Position numbers and translations under genes: made by a program. This document shows, piece by piece, positions 26,045-34,874 of a DNA stretch of 45,262 nucleotides (positions within the stretch are counted from its first letter, which is position 1; each line of letters opens with the position of its first letter). Origin of the DNA: Microcoleus sp. FACHB-831. GTDB taxonomy: Bacteria; Cyanobacteriota; Cyanobacteriia; Cyanobacteriales; FACHB-T130. The notes beneath the pieces were generated by a model. The model saw nothing but the letters and a program-made list of their open reading frames with translations. It made no database searches and was not told where the DNA came from. Location of the stretch: the NCBI RefSeq assembly GCF_014695585.1, contig NZ_JACJON010000013.1, forward strand, positions 1-45,262, given 5' to 3'.

Positions 26045-26872
26045 TTAATAAGAAGTTACCAGCACCTCCGTTATTTTGCCTCGCTTCCCCGCCTTAGAGT
26101 TAATTGAGCGCGATGCTGATATTGTATGAATGTTGAAGCCGCTGTATAGATCCCGAATAAACCCACAATCGGAATTAGAGAGCATAACTTTTACTCCACG
26201 CGATCGCAGTTCTGCAAAAATGTCTCTAAGTTTAATTTGCTCCTCTTCGTTGAAGAAGTTGCGACTGTAAGCGGTGAAGTTACTTGTCTGGCTTAGAGGA
26301 TAGTAAGGCGGGTCAAAGTAAACAAAATCTTGGCTAGTTTTGGCATATTCCAAAACTGATTTAAAATGTCCTGTTTCTATTTTAGCAAATTTAAGTGCAA
26401 TCGAGGCGCTTCGGAGTATATCTGGCTGACATATTTGAGGGTTTTTATATGTACCGATCGGTACATTAAATTGACCGCAGCGATTTTCTCTATATAGACC
26501 GTTAAAACAAGTTTTATTCAGATAAATCAGCCTTGCGGCTCTTTCTATATCAGAGCCAGTAGTACGAGAGCGCAAATAGTAGTAATAATCACCGCTATGT
26601 CTGGCGCGATGTTCTGACAACAGTTCAATCAACAGCTCTACATTATCTCGAACGCAGCAATAAGTATTAATCAACTCTTGATTAATATCCATTAAAATAG
26701 CTTCTGCTGGAAGTAAATGAAAAAATACAGCGCCACCCCCCAAGAATGGCTCATAGTAATTTTTAAAATCTGTGGGGAAATAGGGAAGGTATTGCCCAAT
26801 CAGCTTGCTTTTACCACCAGCCCATTTAAGAAAAGGACGCGGCGCTAATTTTTCTGTAGCCTGAGTTGACAT
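26045..26872 (-). CDS. Dam-type DNA adenine methylase (class D12)
   Basis: The 275-residue N6-adenine methyltransferase has motif I-like FLKWAGGKSKL (14-24), then FLGGGAVFFHL, and the catalytic DPPY at 187-190, in the order of the alpha (Dam) class. GATC is the likely target, because Dam-like enzymes of this type (DmtC in Anabaena) methylate GATC in cyanobacteria. The HIP1 octamer GCGATCGC, frequent in this window, contains GATC. No restriction endonuclease gene is adjacent, so it looks like a solitary methylase with roles in mismatch repair, replication timing or expression rather than in restriction. The ATG at 26872 gives the usual N-terminus. Confidence 0.9.
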   Translation of the reverse strand: MSTQATEKLAPRPFLKWAGGKSKLIGQYLPYFPTDFKNYYEPFLGGGAVFFHLLPAEAILMDINQELINTYCCVRDNVELLIELLSEHRARHSGDYYYYLRSRTTGSDIERAARLIYLNKTCFNGLYRENRCGQFNVPIGTYKNPQICQPDILRSASIALKFAKIETGHFKSVLEYAKTSQDFVYFDPPYYPLSQTSNFTAYSRNFFNEEEQIKLRDIFAELRSRGVKVMLSNSDCGFIRDLYSGFNIHTISASRSINSKAGKRGKITEVLVTSY

Positions 26873-27050
26873 TTATATTTCCGGGCGTCGTGGATGGGGC
26901 GTTTCGCCCTCTAGTATTAGGCAGTGGGGCATCTGTAGAGCTTTTAGGAATTCAAGGGCTAGTAGGCTATACTTGTCGAACTGGCTGACAAATGCTAACA
27001 GTTAGAGTGCAGCGATCGCGATTCAGGCAAAATGCCTGCACTAGACAATT

Positions 27051-27257
27051 ATGTTTGATGGGTTTTGGACTAACGTCTCTCGGTACTTCAGCTACTTTAT
27101 CAGCATCACTCTGGGGATTTTCTTATATTCCTTCGAGCGAGTGCAAAATTTTTTCAAGCGCCCAACCACAGCTATAGCTACGGTTGGCTTTCTCTTAGCC
27201 GCCATAACCTTTGTTGCCCTAACCCTCCGGGCGATGTTGGGATTGAGTCCAGTTTAG
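27051..27257 (+). CDS. DUF751 family small membrane protein
   Basis: This 68-residue protein has two hydrophobic segments (about 12-30, FSYFISITLGIFLYSF, and 41-62, IATVGFLLAAITFVALTL) and the conserved MFDGFWTNVSRYFSYF start. In cyanobacteria a DUF751 gene usually stands just before rbfA, as here (43 bp). The function is unknown; it is expected in a cellular membrane. There is no clear Shine-Dalgarno sequence. Confidence 0.85.
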   Translation: MFDGFWTNVSRYFSYFISITLGIFLYSFERVQNFFKRPTTAIATVGFLLAAITFVALTLRAMLGLSPV

Positions 27258-27306
27258 TAGTATCTGAAAAAATTTGCTCGTACTGTCTTGAAGACAGCGG
27301 ATGATT

Positions 27307-27705
27307 ATGGCTACAGACCGTCGTGTTTCTCGTGTTGGAGCGCTAATTCAACGCGAAATCAGCCAAATGCTGGTTAACGACATCAAAGATGACCGCGTGG
27401 GTGCTGGTATGGTCAGCGTAACCGATGTGCAAGTTTCCGGCGATCTCCAGCACGCCAAAATCTTTGTCAGCATCTATGGTACTGAAGAAGCAAGAGCCGA
27501 AACCATGGATGGGCTAAAAGCGGCAACTGGCTATGTGCGTCGAGAACTCGGACAGCGGGTACGCCTGCGCCGCACTCCAGAGGTGCTGTTTGTAGAAGAT
27601 CGCTCCCTAGAACGCGGTGACAGGGTGCTGTCGCTGCTAAACCAAATTTCGAGCGATCGCCCAAACAAGAATGACGAAGAAGATATCCTTGGGGCAGAAG
27701 AATAA
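27307..27705 (+). CDS. rbfA: Ribosome-binding factor A
   Basis: The protein (132 aa) is RbfA, which binds the 30S subunit and helps mature the 5' end of 16S rRNA. The KH-type fold is recognisable from [59 protein letters not shown] and [18 protein letters not shown] 27307 (MATDRRV) agrees with relatives; an in-frame ATG at 27301 would add Met-Ile. The acidic tail ([11 protein letters not shown]) is short. It is followed by an intrinsic terminator. Confidence 0.95.
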   Translation: MATDRRVSRVGALIQREISQMLVNDIKDDRVGAGMVSVTDVQVSGDLQHAKIFVSIYGTEEARAETMDGLKAATGYVRRELGQRVRLRRTPEVLFVEDRSLERGDRVLSLLNQISSDRPNKNDEEDILGAEE

Positions 27706-27773
27706 CTACTTTTGAGTTTTAGGGGGCAAATTTTACCTGAATGCCATAAATCCAAACGAAAAATATTTATGAA

Positions 27774-27808
27774 CCCGCCCTTGCTAGAAAATGTAGGGGC
27801 GGTTTTAA
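27774..27808 (+). terminator. Intrinsic terminator after rbfA
   Basis: CCGCCC and GGGCGG form the stem, with a 15-base loop, followed by TTTTAATT. It begins about 70 bases past the rbfA stop. Confidence 0.6.
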
Positions 27809-28002
27809 TTAAGCTGTTGCATATTTAATTTGCTCCCGCACTGGCCAAAAGTTTTGCAGCCCATAGCTGTTCTTGCTTTTACATAACCTGACAGGCTTTA
27901 GGACATACGCCCCGCCCAGACGCTTCGCGCTTTTAACTTACCTAGCACAGCAATATCATCTCTTCTTACTCAAAACAACAAGCCCGCCTTACTTTAAGGT
28001 TT

Positions 28003-29616
28003 ATGAATGACACCCCCATGCTGCCCGATTTAGACGCCCTTTCCCTCGAACAACTTGTTGCTCAAATGTTCGTGGTGCGCTCGTCTGGCTTCCTGTTCGA
28101 CCACCAAATCAAGTATCCTGACTGGGAACCCCCAGCCGAACAGCTACAGCACTGGGTAGAAGATTTGGGTGTGGGTGGCGTTATTTTACTTGGAGGCAGT
28201 GCGGGTGAAGTAGCGCTGAAAACGCAACAACTCCAAAGCTGGGCAAAAATTCCTCTACTCATAGCCGCTGATATTGAAGAAGGTGTCGGGCAGCGCTTTA
28301 GCGGTGCAACTTGGTTTCCGCCGCCGATGGCAGTTGCCGCAGTTGCCCGCAGAGATCCTGCTCTTGCCATCCGCTACGCCGAAGAAATGGGCGCCAGCAC
28401 CGCCCTCGAAGCTTTAGCGATTGGCATTAACTGGGTGCTTGCTCCTGTTGTGGATGTTAATAACAATCCCGATAACCCAGTGATCAACGTGCGGGCGTTT
28501 GGCGAAGAGCCATCTGAGGTCTCTGCGTTGGCTACTGCTTTCATTCGGGGGGCGCACCGCCATGCAGTTTTAACAACTGCCAAGCACTTTCCCGGACACG
28601 GCGACACGGCTACTGATTCCCATCTAGATTTGCCCGTGTTGCCGCATTCAGCTTTCAGGTTGGCTGATGTTGAACTCCCGCCGTTTCAAGCTGCGATCGC
28701 ATCTGGTGCAGACGCGGTGATGAGCGCCCACCTGCTCATTCCCAGTTGGGATACTGAATTCCCCGCAACTTTATCCAAGCGGATTTTAACTACTCTGCTG
28801 CGGGAGGAGATGGCATTTGAAGGCTTGATTGTTACTGATGCCTTAGTTATGGGCGCGATCGCCAACCGCTATGGCGCAAACGAAGCCCCACTCTTAGCCC
28901 TAGAAGCTGGCGCTGATATTTTACTCATGCCAACAGATCCCCCCGCTGCTATTCAAGCCATCTGCGAGGCTGTGAAAAATGGGCGCATTACTGTCGAGAG
29001 AATTCGCGCTTCTGTCGAGCGCATTTGGAAAGCCAAACTCAAAGTCTGCTCTTCCTCTCGCTCTCCCGAACATATTACGTCTTCTTTGGCTAAACCCGCT
29101 GCAATGACAACCGCGGCCAATATTTTGCAACACGCCCAGATTGTTTGCGGTTCCGTCCCACTACCTGCCCGCAGCGGCAATTTACGCAATTTAATTGTTT
29201 TAGATAACGCCTTGGGCTGCGACTTCCTCACTCAACATACCCCTGCTGTGGCTCTACCGAGATCTTTGGGTTATGAACTCCAACTGCTCGACCGCCACAC
29301 TACTTTACTTTCTGACTGGGTGTTTTATCATAAATCTGCCTTACCCGTACAGCCGACAATATTACAACTGTTCATTCGCGGCAACCCCTTCCGAGGCAGT
29401 GCTGGACTCACGCCTGTCGCGCAGGCTTTGTTTAAAAGATTGTTAGAGAACTCCAATCTACTCGCGCTGGCGATCTATGGTAGTCCTTACATTCGAGGGC
29501 AGTTTGTAGCGCAATTACCGCCGGAGATACCTTGCGTCTTTTCCTACGGTCAGACCCCACAGGCTCAGGCGATCGCGCTTAAAGTTTTGTTTGGTTCCTC
29601 AACAATTAGCCCTTAA
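28003..29616 (+). CDS. Glycoside hydrolase family 3, NagZ-like beta-N-acetylglucosaminidase
   Basis: The 537-residue protein is a GH3 enzyme that should remove N-acetylglucosamine from muropeptides or chitin fragments in cell-wall recycling. The NagZ-type motif KHFPGHGDTATDSH contains the general acid-base dyad (H207 in DSH), and the nucleophile is D279 in IVTDALVM. Residues 1-350 form the catalytic barrel. The C-terminal 180 residues (IVCGSVPLPA... to VFSYGQTP) form the second alpha/beta domain, which single-domain enterobacterial NagZ (about 340 aa) lacks. No signal peptide is visible, so it is probably cytoplasmic. The order DUF751-rbfA-GH3 is a common cyanobacterial arrangement. Confidence 0.92.
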   Translation: MNDTPMLPDLDALSLEQLVAQMFVVRSSGFLFDHQIKYPDWEPPAEQLQHWVEDLGVGGVILLGGSAGEVALKTQQLQSWAKIPLLIAADIEEGVGQRFSGATWFPPPMAVAAVARRDPALAIRYAEEMGASTALEALAIGINWVLAPVVDVNNNPDNPVINVRAFGEEPSEVSALATAFIRGAHRHAVLTTAKHFPGHGDTATDSHLDLPVLPHSAFRLADVELPPFQAAIASGADAVMSAHLLIPSWDTEFPATLSKRILTTLLREEMAFEGLIVTDALVMGAIANRYGANEAPLLALEAGADILLMPTDPPAAIQAICEAVKNGRITVERIRASVERIWKAKLKVCSSSRSPEHITSSLAKPAAMTTAANILQHAQIVCGSVPLPARSGNLRNLIVLDNALGCDFLTQHTPAVALPRSLGYELQLLDRHTTLLSDWVFYHKSALPVQPTILQLFIRGNPFRGSAGLTPVAQALFKRLLENSNLLALAIYGSPYIRGQFVAQLPPEIPCVFSYGQTPQAQAIALKVLFGSSTISP

Positions 29617-29890
29617 AGAGCGACTATTTTTAATTTTTCTTAACCATTAATCTACACCCATATTTAATTAACAGGGTTACGCTTGAGTGTGATGCTTCTC
29701 AGGCTATTTGTTTGTCATCCGCATATTGACAGATTTCTTTTATGTCAAAGTTCCCTGACTTTTGCATTATCTATATATACGATTAAATAGTTTGTAACTG
29801 CCTATACTGAAATAATTTTGTGTTCGCGATACAGGATTTTGTTTTATATTAGTTTATAAGTTCTAGGTACTTAATTTAGAGGCTGAGACA

Positions 29891-30133
29891 ATGAATCTTG
29901 AAACATTGGCAAGCGTCTCATCTGTGCAATACTCCATCGACGTACTTCAAGAGGAAGCACGCCAGCTCATAGAGCAAGGGATTGTTAGTCGTCAGCAACC
30001 CATCTATGTGCTATGCCAATACATTCCCGCCCGCGAGTGGGTATGTGTTGAATGCGAGTTAGAAAGATGTGACTTTTTGCTCCGCGATCGCATTGGCGAT
30101 TTGGTCGGGCAAGAAGCATGGCAAAATGATTAA
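29891..30133 (+). CDS. DUF4327 family protein
   Basis: This 80-residue cyanobacterial small protein has the hallmark stretch VQYSIDVLQEEARQLIEQGIV, then QPIYVLCQYIPAREWVCVE and CDFLLRDRIGDLVG. Three Cys (in LCQY, WVCVE and ERCDF) could matter but do not form a standard zinc motif. The function is unknown. It is monocistronic; the 274 bp before it are AT-rich and hold no gene. Confidence 0.82.
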   Translation: MNLETLASVSSVQYSIDVLQEEARQLIEQGIVSRQQPIYVLCQYIPAREWVCVECELERCDFLLRDRIGDLVGQEAWQND

Positions 30134-30409
30134 TCAATCTTGTTGAGAAAAAGACTGTTTGCGGAAACAAAGCATTTTATATCACCTTGAATATTAATAA
30201 GGAAGACTGGTATAACCTGCTAGGTTGCCGATCCTTGCTTAATAATCGATTTTACGGATGTATCATCCGGTTGAGATTGATATAATTAAAACCCGCGATC
30301 GCCCAACTGTAAGGCACTCGGACGGCATTACAAAATATAACTGCTTGCTAAGGGTCGAAGGCTAGCGCCGTCCGCGCCGCCTCCAAGGATACCCTAATCA
30401 ATCCCTTAT

Positions 30410-30790
30410 CTATATATTTGAGTCTGGGTTCCGCAGGTTTTCCAGCTCAATGCGGATTGCAGCTATTTGTGCAGTCAATTCCTGTAGGTCTAGCTGCACG
30501 CTGGGCGGTGCGACTGTTTCCGTCGCCCCTGGGGTATCCGCCGTTGTCTGGGAAGCAGGGGGGTTATTGCGTTGCGCGAGCATATTGTCAACGAAAGTTC
30601 TGGCTTCTACTTCCGTTACCGCTCCTTTGTCTGCAAACTCTTCAACCAGTTGATTTAAATCCGTTCTGAGCAACTCAAGATTGCGATCGCGCTTTTGAGC
30701 ATCTTGCACGCTCTCAATCGCCGAAGCCGTCGCGCCTAATGTAACGCGAAAGCCTTTTTGCACTAACTGAATCAAATTGTCAGGGTTCAT
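30410..30790 (-). CDS. Phasin-like / granule-associated helical protein
   Basis: The 126-residue protein starts MNPDNLIQLVQKGFRVTLGATASAIESVQD. An amphipathic helix, a charged helix (LRTDLNQLVEEFADKGAV), TEVEARTFVDNML, a Pro/Thr-rich linker, and a leucine-heptad C-terminal helix (LDLQELTAQIAAIRIELENLR) follow. This plan matches cyanobacterial proteins annotated as phasin-like, which coat hydrophobic granules or act as small helical scaffolds. No hydroxyalkanoate genes are nearby, so the granule link is inference from family only. Confidence 0.7.
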   Translation of the reverse strand: MNPDNLIQLVQKGFRVTLGATASAIESVQDAQKRDRNLELLRTDLNQLVEEFADKGAVTEVEARTFVDNMLAQRNNPPASQTTADTPGATETVAPPSVQLDLQELTAQIAAIRIELENLRNPDSNI

Positions 30791-30986
30791 TCTAGCAGGG
30801 GTAAATCAAGGTAAGACAGCCCTTGAGAATTAATATGCCGAATTTGCGGGCAGATACAAACGCGGGGTAGGTAAGCTATTACAGCGAACCGACCTGCGTC
30901 TGGACTCTACCGCAAGTCAGAATACCCAAGAAGGTATTATGCTTAACGATCAAGCTGATGGCATCCTCCTTAAGGAGGGGGTTGGT

Positions 30987-31325
30987 TTAGCTGGCCTGTT
31001 CAACGAACTGACTGACATCTTCAATCAAGCGAGTAAGTTCAGCTTCTGTAGTCAAGCGGATGCGGTCGTCTCGCAGAGTAATCAAAACTTTGGCAGCAAA
31101 GGGACTCGGCCAGATATTAGGATTGCAAAAAATCTCTAGAAACACTTCCCCGGTGTATTGATATTCCATAGGTTTTTGGGGAGTGGTTTTGCCTCCCTTA
31201 GTAGCGGCAACCTTGAGGCTTGCCATTAATTGCGCGATCGCTTCTTGTAAATTCTGGGCTGCCTCTAGAGTAAAGTTGCAGGCAACAGAACCTTCAACCA
31301 GGTTGAGCATTAGTTTTGAAGACAT
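30987..31325 (-). CDS. Conserved cyanobacterial hypothetical protein
   Basis: This is a 112-residue cytoplasmic protein starting MSSKLMLNLVEGSV. It has an alpha/beta pattern: a strand (SVACNFTLEAAQNL), an Ala-rich helix, EYQYTGEVFLEIFCNPNIWPSPFAAKVLITLRDDRIRL and a C-terminal helix ending SQFVEQAS. I know no function. ATG 31325 is preferred to an upstream TTG in the same frame. It lies in the same direction as the phasin-like gene, about 200 bp away. Confidence 0.72.
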   Translation of the reverse strand: MSSKLMLNLVEGSVACNFTLEAAQNLQEAIAQLMASLKVAATKGGKTTPQKPMEYQYTGEVFLEIFCNPNIWPSPFAAKVLITLRDDRIRLTTEAELTRLIEDVSQFVEQAS

Positions 31326-31558
31326 GAGCAATTAATCTTAAGATCATCCTACTAATGCTAAAAGATATAGTCTGTTCGCGAAAGGTAGCGCCTAGAAAAT
31401 TAAGCTGCACGGGCTGCTATTAATTAAAAATATTGTCAATAAATTCAGATTAAAAACACATAAAACCGTTATTTAAAAAGCTTTTTAGACATTTTCCATC
31501 CTTATTTAAGCTCTAGACTAGATGTCATAGAACTTAATAGTAAATCCAGGGGGATTCC

Positions 31559-32467
31559 ATGACCCTAGATAACCGCTCTACAGTGCGTAAGGTTTTAATC
31601 ATCACCTTACTGCTCAACCTGTTCGTGATGGCGTTAAAAGCAGTAGTAGGGTCGTCTACAGGTTCCCTCAGCTTGCTAGCTGATGCCTTGCATAGCGTCA
31701 CAGATAGCGCCAACAACATACTAGGATTGATTACCAGCAGGTTTTCCTCGCCCGCGCCCGACCGCGACCACCCCTACGGACACCAGAAATTTGAAGCAGT
31801 GGGGGCGCTGGGAATAGCCGCTTTCTTAGGGATCGCCTGCTTTGAAATTTTGCAAGGGGCAGTAGAGAGGATTCTCAAAGGCAGCGACCCAGTTAAGATA
31901 TCACCACCAGAACTGTGGTTGCTGTTACTTGTGCTGGGCATTAATATTTTCATAGCCTTCTACGAGCGGCGAGAGGGGCAACGGGTGGGCAGCCCGATTT
32001 TGATTGCAGACGCCACACACACCATGAGCGATGTTTGGGTAACGATCGCAGTCCTTCTGGGGTTGATTGGCGTTTGGCAAGGGATACAGTGGCTCGATAT
32101 AGTTTTATCTTTTCCAGTCGCTTTGTTGGTGTTTTGGAGTGGCTGGTCAGTGTTAAAAGAAAATTTGCCTTGGCTGGTGGATGAGATGGCGATCGCTCCA
32201 GAAGCAATTCATGCCATAGTCATGCAAGTCCCAGGAGTAATTAACTGCCACGACATTGCATCCAGAGGCGTTGTCGGGCGTCAGGTATTTATTGAAATGC
32301 ACCTAATTGTAGACGCAAATGATGTAGAAGCCGCTCACCGCATTACCGAAGAAGTCGAAAGCCAACTAGAAGCAAAATTCCGCCCGGTGCGTATTATGAT
32401 TCACGTCGAACCACCCGCTTATCGCTCCGACCTAATTAGCTATGAATCGGAATCAAAACGCGGGTAG
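31559..32467 (+). CDS. Cation diffusion facilitator (CDF) metal transporter
   Basis: The 302-residue protein is an inner-membrane H+-coupled efflux transporter for divalent metals (Zn, Fe or Mn). It has six predicted membrane segments. The metal site is formed by LLADALHSVTDSANN in TM2 (Asp/His/Asp) and ADATHTMSDVWVT in TM5 (D-x3-H/D-type), and DHPYGHQKFE follows TM2. The cytoplasmic C-terminal domain (VMQVPGVINCHDIASR, FIEMHLIVD) is complete. Whether it carries Zn or Mn cannot be decided from the motif. The start has a GGGGG-rich ribosome-binding site. Three DnaA-like boxes begin directly at its stop codon. Confidence 0.9.
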   Translation: MTLDNRSTVRKVLIITLLLNLFVMALKAVVGSSTGSLSLLADALHSVTDSANNILGLITSRFSSPAPDRDHPYGHQKFEAVGALGIAAFLGIACFEILQGAVERILKGSDPVKISPPELWLLLLVLGINIFIAFYERREGQRVGSPILIADATHTMSDVWVTIAVLLGLIGVWQGIQWLDIVLSFPVALLVFWSGWSVLKENLPWLVDEMAIAPEAIHAIVMQVPGVINCHDIASRGVVGRQVFIEMHLIVDANDVEAAHRITEEVESQLEAKFRPVRIMIHVEPPAYRSDLISYESESKRG

Positions 32468-32517
32468 TTTTCCACAGGTAATATGACTTTTCCACAGAAT
32501 TTGACGAGTTTTCCACA
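32468..32517 (+). promoter_or_regulatory. Three phased DnaA-type boxes TTTTCCACA
   Basis: Three perfect TTTTCCACA nonamers start at 32468, 32488 and 32509, all in the same orientation and 20 and 21 bases apart, close to two helical turns. TTTTCCACA is the usual cyanobacterial DnaA box. Without dnaN or an AT-rich unwinding element nearby it is more likely a DnaA-binding regulatory or titration site than the origin. Confidence 0.6.
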
Positions 32518-32757
32518 GGTAAATCCAGGCTGATGGGCGCGTACCTTAGTTTAATTACCAGTCGCGAGGGGTTCGTCAGTCGATTCGCACGGGTGAAACG
32601 TTAAAGCTTTTTGGCAGTTGTCGTCAATTCGACTAACCGTAAGTTTCTTATCAGCGTCGTAGTTGTAATTTTTTAGTAAGCAAGACGGCGCGATCGCTCC
32701 TCAATCAGTTACAACAAAATGCTAGCGATCGCCGCCTTGATCAAACAAACAAGTTAA

Positions 32758-33159
32758 TCAATCATAATTTTTAGATGTACTTCGCTCGTCTAAACTAATT
32801 GGCCCAGCACCAAAAGCGTACACCATCAGCAATCCACCAATAAGGGATAAATTTTTCAGAAACTGAATTACCTGCATGCGATCGCCAAAATCGGAGTGAA
32901 AGATTAGCGTAGTTGGAATCATAAATACGAGCAGCGCGATCGCACCCCAACGCGCTTTGTAACCCAACAACACTGAGAGTCCACCCACCAGTTCAGCAAC
33001 AATTGCACCGACAAGCAACAAACCCGTCAGCGCTTGCGGGATGCCCTTGGAAGCCATAAACTGTTGCGTACCGCCAAAGCCCGTAATCTTGTCAAAAGCG
33101 GACTTAAAAAAAATAACGGTCAAGAAAACCCGCGCTATGAGTGGAATGTACCTTTGCAT
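32758..33159 (-). CDS. DoxX family membrane protein
   Basis: This DoxX-like integral membrane protein (133 aa) has four hydrophobic segments. It starts MQRYIPLIARVFLTVIFFKSAFDKI, contains GLLLVGAIVAELVGGLSVLLGYKARWGA, and ends with a short polar tail (SLDERSTSKNYD). Relatives are linked to thiol and oxidative-stress handling or quinone-dependent enzymes, but no specific role is assured. The frame extends to a GTG at 33168, yet ATG 33159 has AGGTGA six bases ahead and matches family N-termini. Confidence 0.85.
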   Translation of the reverse strand: MQRYIPLIARVFLTVIFFKSAFDKITGFGGTQQFMASKGIPQALTGLLLVGAIVAELVGGLSVLLGYKARWGAIALLVFMIPTTLIFHSDFGDRMQVIQFLKNLSLIGGLLMVYAFGAGPISLDERSTSKNYD

Positions 33160-33361
33160 ATTTATCACCTAGTTTCATCTTGCTTTTAAACTTATAACAA
33201 CATACCCGCGATCGCAGCAGTCATAAAATCTGCAACTAGAGATGTGGGGGCAGTCCTAAAGAAAGTATTAACCCTGTCGTGCGGATTGTCGATTTGATAG
33301 TTTGAATAAGAGTGGATGACCAAAACCTCCAGGGCTGGTAGAACCATAAGGAGAAAATTAA

Positions 33362-34192
33362 ATGGTACGAATTTTTCTTTCAGCGGGTCATGGTGCTGGC
33401 GATCCGGGTGCGGGAGCTGGTGGGACAACGGAAGATAGAGAGATGAGGCTGGTGCGGGATGCTACTGTCGCTGAACTGCGATCGCGCGGTTGCGATGTCA
33501 CGTCTGTTCCTGATTATCTTAGTCTGATAGAAACTATTAGCTGGATCAACGATCGCGCCCGTCGCGGTGATGTGGCTTTAGAAATCCACGCAGATGCATA
33601 CGGTAACACCAACGTGCGCGGTGCTAGCGCTTACTATGCTGAGGGTAACGAGCAGCGAGAAAGCGATACTCAATTATTACTGCGATCGCTACTTGAGTCA
33701 GTTTCTGGATTACCCAGTCGTGGAGTTAAACCGGATACTTCTACAGGCGTTGGTAGTTTGGGCTTCTGTCGTCAAATAAGTATTCCGTCTATTTTGATGG
33801 AGTTGGGCTTTCTCACAAATCCTAGCGATCGCGCTTTAATGCAACGCAGGCGCAAAGATTATGCTAATGGCCTTGCTGATGGTTTGCAAGCTTGGAGTGA
33901 GAGGGAAGCTAGGCGGCAAGGCTTGACTCCACCCCCTCCGCGTGCCTACCCAGTTATTAGTATCAAAATTAACGGCCAGTTTTATAGAAAGCAGGGAATT
34001 TTGGTTAATGGTAATGCCTCCGTCCCTGTTGTTTTCTTTAAGTCTTTAGGAATCGATCCGGCTAAAGCCACAGGGTTACGCCAAGTAAACTACCGCAATG
34101 TGGCCTATGTCAAAGCGGTTGATTTGCAGCAGTTTGGGGTTTCTGTTAAATGGGATAATCCAAACAAGACAGTTATCTTAACTACTAAGTAG
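33362..34192 (+). CDS. N-acetylmuramoyl-L-alanine amidase (Amidase_3)
   Basis: This 276-residue zinc amidase cleaves the bond between MurNAc and L-Ala of peptidoglycan. Zinc ligands are H10 (LSAGHGAGD), a Glu in the TEDREMRL helix (24 or 27) and H76 (LEIHADAYG); E147 (SILMELGFLTN) is the catalytic Glu. A short C-terminal domain from about 198 (YPVISIKINGQFY to TVILTTK) resembles copper-amine-oxidase N-terminal-like or SH3-like binding modules. No signal peptide is visible: the protein starts directly at the first strand, which is unusual for a cell-wall enzyme and recalls phage or other cytoplasmic amidases. It has a clear AAGGAG site, and mobA starts three bases past its stop. Confidence 0.9.
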   Translation: MVRIFLSAGHGAGDPGAGAGGTTEDREMRLVRDATVAELRSRGCDVTSVPDYLSLIETISWINDRARRGDVALEIHADAYGNTNVRGASAYYAEGNEQRESDTQLLLRSLLESVSGLPSRGVKPDTSTGVGSLGFCRQISIPSILMELGFLTNPSDRALMQRRRKDYANGLADGLQAWSEREARRQGLTPPPPRAYPVISIKINGQFYRKQGILVNGNASVPVVFFKSLGIDPAKATGLRQVNYRNVAYVKAVDLQQFGVSVKWDNPNKTVILTTK

Positions 34193-34195
34193 TTC

Positions 34196-34807
34196 ATGAA
34201 TGCTTCCCAAACGCGATCGCTCTCTACCATCGTCCTCGCAGGTGGACAAAGTTCTCGCATGGGTCGAGATAAAGCCTTGATAGCTGTCCGAGGCGTGCCG
34301 TTACTCCAGCAGATTTGTGATGTTGCTCTCCAATGTGCTTCTCAAGTCTATGTAGTCACGCCTTGGCCACAAAGGTATCAAGAGATACTTCCCAGCAGAT
34401 GCATTCTTGTTCAAGAACAGCCTCTACCTGGGGAAACGGTTAAAGAATCTCCTCACGGGCCACTCGTGGGATTCTCTCAAGGGCTAGCGCAGGTGCAAAC
34501 AGAGTGGGCGTTGTTACTCGCCTGCGATTTGCCCCAACTTCGAGTTGATATATTGCAAAATTGGTCATCGGAGTTGGAAAACGCACCAAAAGATGCGATC
34601 GCGCTTCTAGCACGACACCCCAAAGGATGGGAACCGCTTTGTGGTTTCTACCGCCGCAGTTGTTTGGCGGTGCTAACTGAATATATTGATGGTGGGGGAA
34701 GATCTTTTCAAGGTTGGTTGGCGCAAAATTCCGTCGAGGAATTGCCGTTAAGCGATCGCGCTCTATTATTTAATTGCAACACACCCGACGATCTTAAAAA
34801 GATATGA
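34196..34807 (+). CDS. mobA: Molybdenum cofactor guanylyltransferase
   Basis: The 203-residue enzyme attaches GMP to molybdopterin, giving bis-MGD as needed by cyanobacterial nitrate reductase (NarB). The nucleotide-binding signature is intact: LAGGQSSRMGRDKALI at about 15-30, followed by VYVVTPWPQRY, GPLVGFSQGL and LLACDLP (Asp for Mg). The start lies three bases after the amidase stop, so the two are probably cotranscribed, although functionally unrelated. Other Moco or nitrate genes are not in the window. Confidence 0.92.
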   Translation: MNASQTRSLSTIVLAGGQSSRMGRDKALIAVRGVPLLQQICDVALQCASQVYVVTPWPQRYQEILPSRCILVQEQPLPGETVKESPHGPLVGFSQGLAQVQTEWALLLACDLPQLRVDILQNWSSELENAPKDAIALLARHPKGWEPLCGFYRRSCLAVLTEYIDGGGRSFQGWLAQNSVEELPLSDRALLFNCNTPDDLKKI

Positions 34808-34874
34808 ATAAGATTTAGGCAAAAAAACTTAGTTTCTACAAAAAATCGTTGGTTGCTATTCCCCACGCTCTAAT

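Noticed and set aside
32468-32757. Chromosomal replication origin
   Set aside because: Only three boxes, no strong AT-rich unwinding region, no dnaN or other origin-linked gene; called a DnaA-box cluster instead.
33192-33428. Minus-strand frame overlapping the amidase start
   Set aside because: It overlaps a well-supported start with an AAGGAG site and shows no family features.
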